From Paracoccaceae bacterium (GTDB taxonomy: Bacteria > Pseudomonadota > Alphaproteobacteria > Rhodobacterales > Rhodobacteraceae), in NCBI GenBank assembly GCA_027080755.1, contig JALWQC010000079.1, positions 1 through 8,331 of the forward strand: DNA of 8,331 nt. Reading direction: 5' to 3'. A program made the translations under genes and the position numbers. Of this stretch, positions 7,314 to 8,331 are shown one piece after another (positions within the stretch are counted from its first letter, which is position 1; every line of letters begins with the position of its first letter). A model generated the notes under the pieces. That model saw only the letters and a list, made by a program, of their open reading frames with translations, had not been told where the DNA came from and searched no databases.

Positions 7314-8331
7314 ATGGACAGACGGTTTTTTCTGGGGGGGATAGCAGCGTTTCCGGCAACCGCCTTTGCCGGCCCGCCCGCAACCGCACGACGGCCGGTT
7401 CTGCGGAATCCGCAAAATATGGTGCGCGCTGCAGCCAAAACCACCAGATTTATTGATCCCGCCCTGTCCCGTGTCAGCGGCTTTGTCCTGCTGGATGCCC
7501 GAAACGGTCAGGTTCTGGATTCCTATCAGGCCGGCATTTCCCTGCCCCCTGCCTCTGTCACCAAGGCCATAACCTCGGTCTATGCCCGCGAGGTTCTGGG
7601 GCCGGATTACCGCTTTACCACCCGGGTTATGGCAACAGGGCCGGTTGTGAACGGCAAGCTGCAGGGGGATTTGTATCTGGTCGGCGGCGGCGATCCGGCC
7701 CTTGATACGGACGAGCTGGCCGGTCTGGCCACTGCCCTTGTCGCCAAAGGAATCCGCGCCATTTCCGGCCGGTTTTACGTTGATGGCTCGGCCCTGCCGA
7801 TGATACCGGAAATCGACGACAGCCAGCCGGACTATCTGGGATATAATGCGGCGATCAGCGGCTTGAACCTAAACTTCAACCGTGTGTATTTCGAATGGAA
7901 ACTTGCACAAAACGAATATCGCCTGAGTCTGGACGCCCGTGCGGAACGCCACACCCCGCTTGTGAAATGGGTCGGTATTTCAGCCGAAAACCGACAGGCC
8001 CCCGTATTCAAATACAGCACTGTCAGCGGGCATGATCGCTGGTCCGTTGCCCGTTCCGCCCTTGGCAAAGGGGGCGGAAGGTGGTTGCCTGTAAGGCAAC
8101 CGGCCGATTATGTGGGGGATGTTTTCAAAACGCTGGCCGCGCAGGCGGGGTTGCATTTGCCGGCCCACAAACACGGCATTGCCCCCCGCACGGCAATAGA
8201 ACTGGCCCGCTTCGAAAGCGAAAAACTGGATGATATTATCCGGTGGTTGTTGAAGTATTCGAACAATATGACCGCCGAGTGTCTGGGGCTGACCACAACC
8301 CAGAGACTGGGCCGTTCCCCGCGACATCTGG
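7314..8331 (+). CDS. dacB: D-alanyl-D-alanine carboxypeptidase/endopeptidase PBP4, 3' truncated by window end
   Basis: Periplasmic serine peptidase of the S13 (PBP4/DacB) family, which trims pentapeptide side chains and cuts cross-links in peptidoglycan. The frame is open from ATG 7314-7316 to the window end (339 residues). Visible active-site motifs are SxxK as S81-V-T-K84 (PPASVTKAITS) and SxN as S316-N-N (KYSNNMTAECLG). The KTG motif would lie beyond the window. VNGKLQGDLYLVGGGDPAL and GRFYVDGSAL are typical PBP4 segments. The N-terminus MDRRFFLGGIAAFPATAFA is a signal peptide with a twin-arginine-like motif (DRRFFLG), cleavage likely after AFA at 17-19. Only one base separates it from the nadD stop (taagATG) and no clear Shine-Dalgarno is present, which suggests translational coupling to nadD. 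Confidence 0.93.
   Translation, partial: MDRRFFLGGIAAFPATAFAGPPATARRPVLRNPQNMVRAAAKTTRFIDPALSRVSGFVLLDARNGQVLDSYQAGISLPPASVTKAITSVYAREVLGPDYRFTTRVMATGPVVNGKLQGDLYLVGGGDPALDTDELAGLATALVAKGIRAISGRFYVDGSALPMIPEIDDSQPDYLGYNAAISGLNLNFNRVYFEWKLAQNEYRLSLDARAERHTPLVKWVGISAENRQAPVFKYSTVSGHDRWSVARSALGKGGGRWLPVRQPADYVGDVFKTLAAQAGLHLPAHKHGIAPRTAIELARFESEKLDDIIRWLLKYSNNMTAECLGLTTTQRLGRSPRHL

Noticed and set aside
8083..8101. Perfect 7-bp hairpin ggttgcc / ggcaacc with 5-base loop inside dacB.
   Set aside because: Lies in codons for a normal-looking PBP4 segment (WLPVRQPADYV) with no T-run or gene boundary; most likely chance.

Overview
The window reads as alphaproteobacterial chromosome, most likely Rhodobacterales (Roseobacter/Rhodobacter type). 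The basis is high GC in the housekeeping genes (about two thirds G+C on 60-base lines I counted by hand) and protein sequences that resemble remembered Rhodobacterales orthologues. No database search was possible.

Left part (plus strand). rimO, the ribosomal protein S12 methylthiotransferase gene, starts at the window edge. A 51-bp spacer with a strong imperfect inverted repeat follows. Next is a large exported protein that combines a YyaL/SPATA20-type thioredoxin-like (DUF255) domain, a long alpha-helical region and a C-terminal DsbD-alpha-like domain. It ends convergently on the next unit.

Middle part (minus strand). ettA, an ABC-F translation factor gene, is followed by a RelA/SpoT-domain (alarmone synthetase-like) gene whose ATG overlaps the ettA stop codon (ATGA). 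The second gene is strikingly AT-rich (roughly 32-48% G+C on sampled lines) while everything around it is GC-rich, and the composition switches almost exactly at its two ends. I read it as a single-gene acquisition placed at the 3' end of ettA. Its protein has a synthetase domain with key residues, no hydrolase domain, a middle domain of unknown function, and a basic tail that looks like a winged helix. An 8-bp perfect hairpin formed by the last codons of ettA sits directly in front of its start codon, which suggests that it is translated by coupling to ettA. This is the best candidate in the window for an undescribed system, possibly a one-gene toxin or phage-defence enzyme.

Right part (plus strand, divergent from ettA). 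nadD (nicotinate-mononucleotide adenylyltransferase, probable TTG start) is followed one base later by dacB (PBP4-type D-Ala-D-Ala carboxypeptidase), which carries a twin-arginine-like signal peptide and runs off the window end.

Apart from the RelA/SpoT gene, this is ordinary core genome: translation quality control (rimO, ettA), periplasmic thiol chemistry, NAD synthesis and peptidoglycan maturation. No RNA genes, insertion sequences, integrases or CRISPR arrays were seen, and there is no gene-free stretch longer than about 135 bases.
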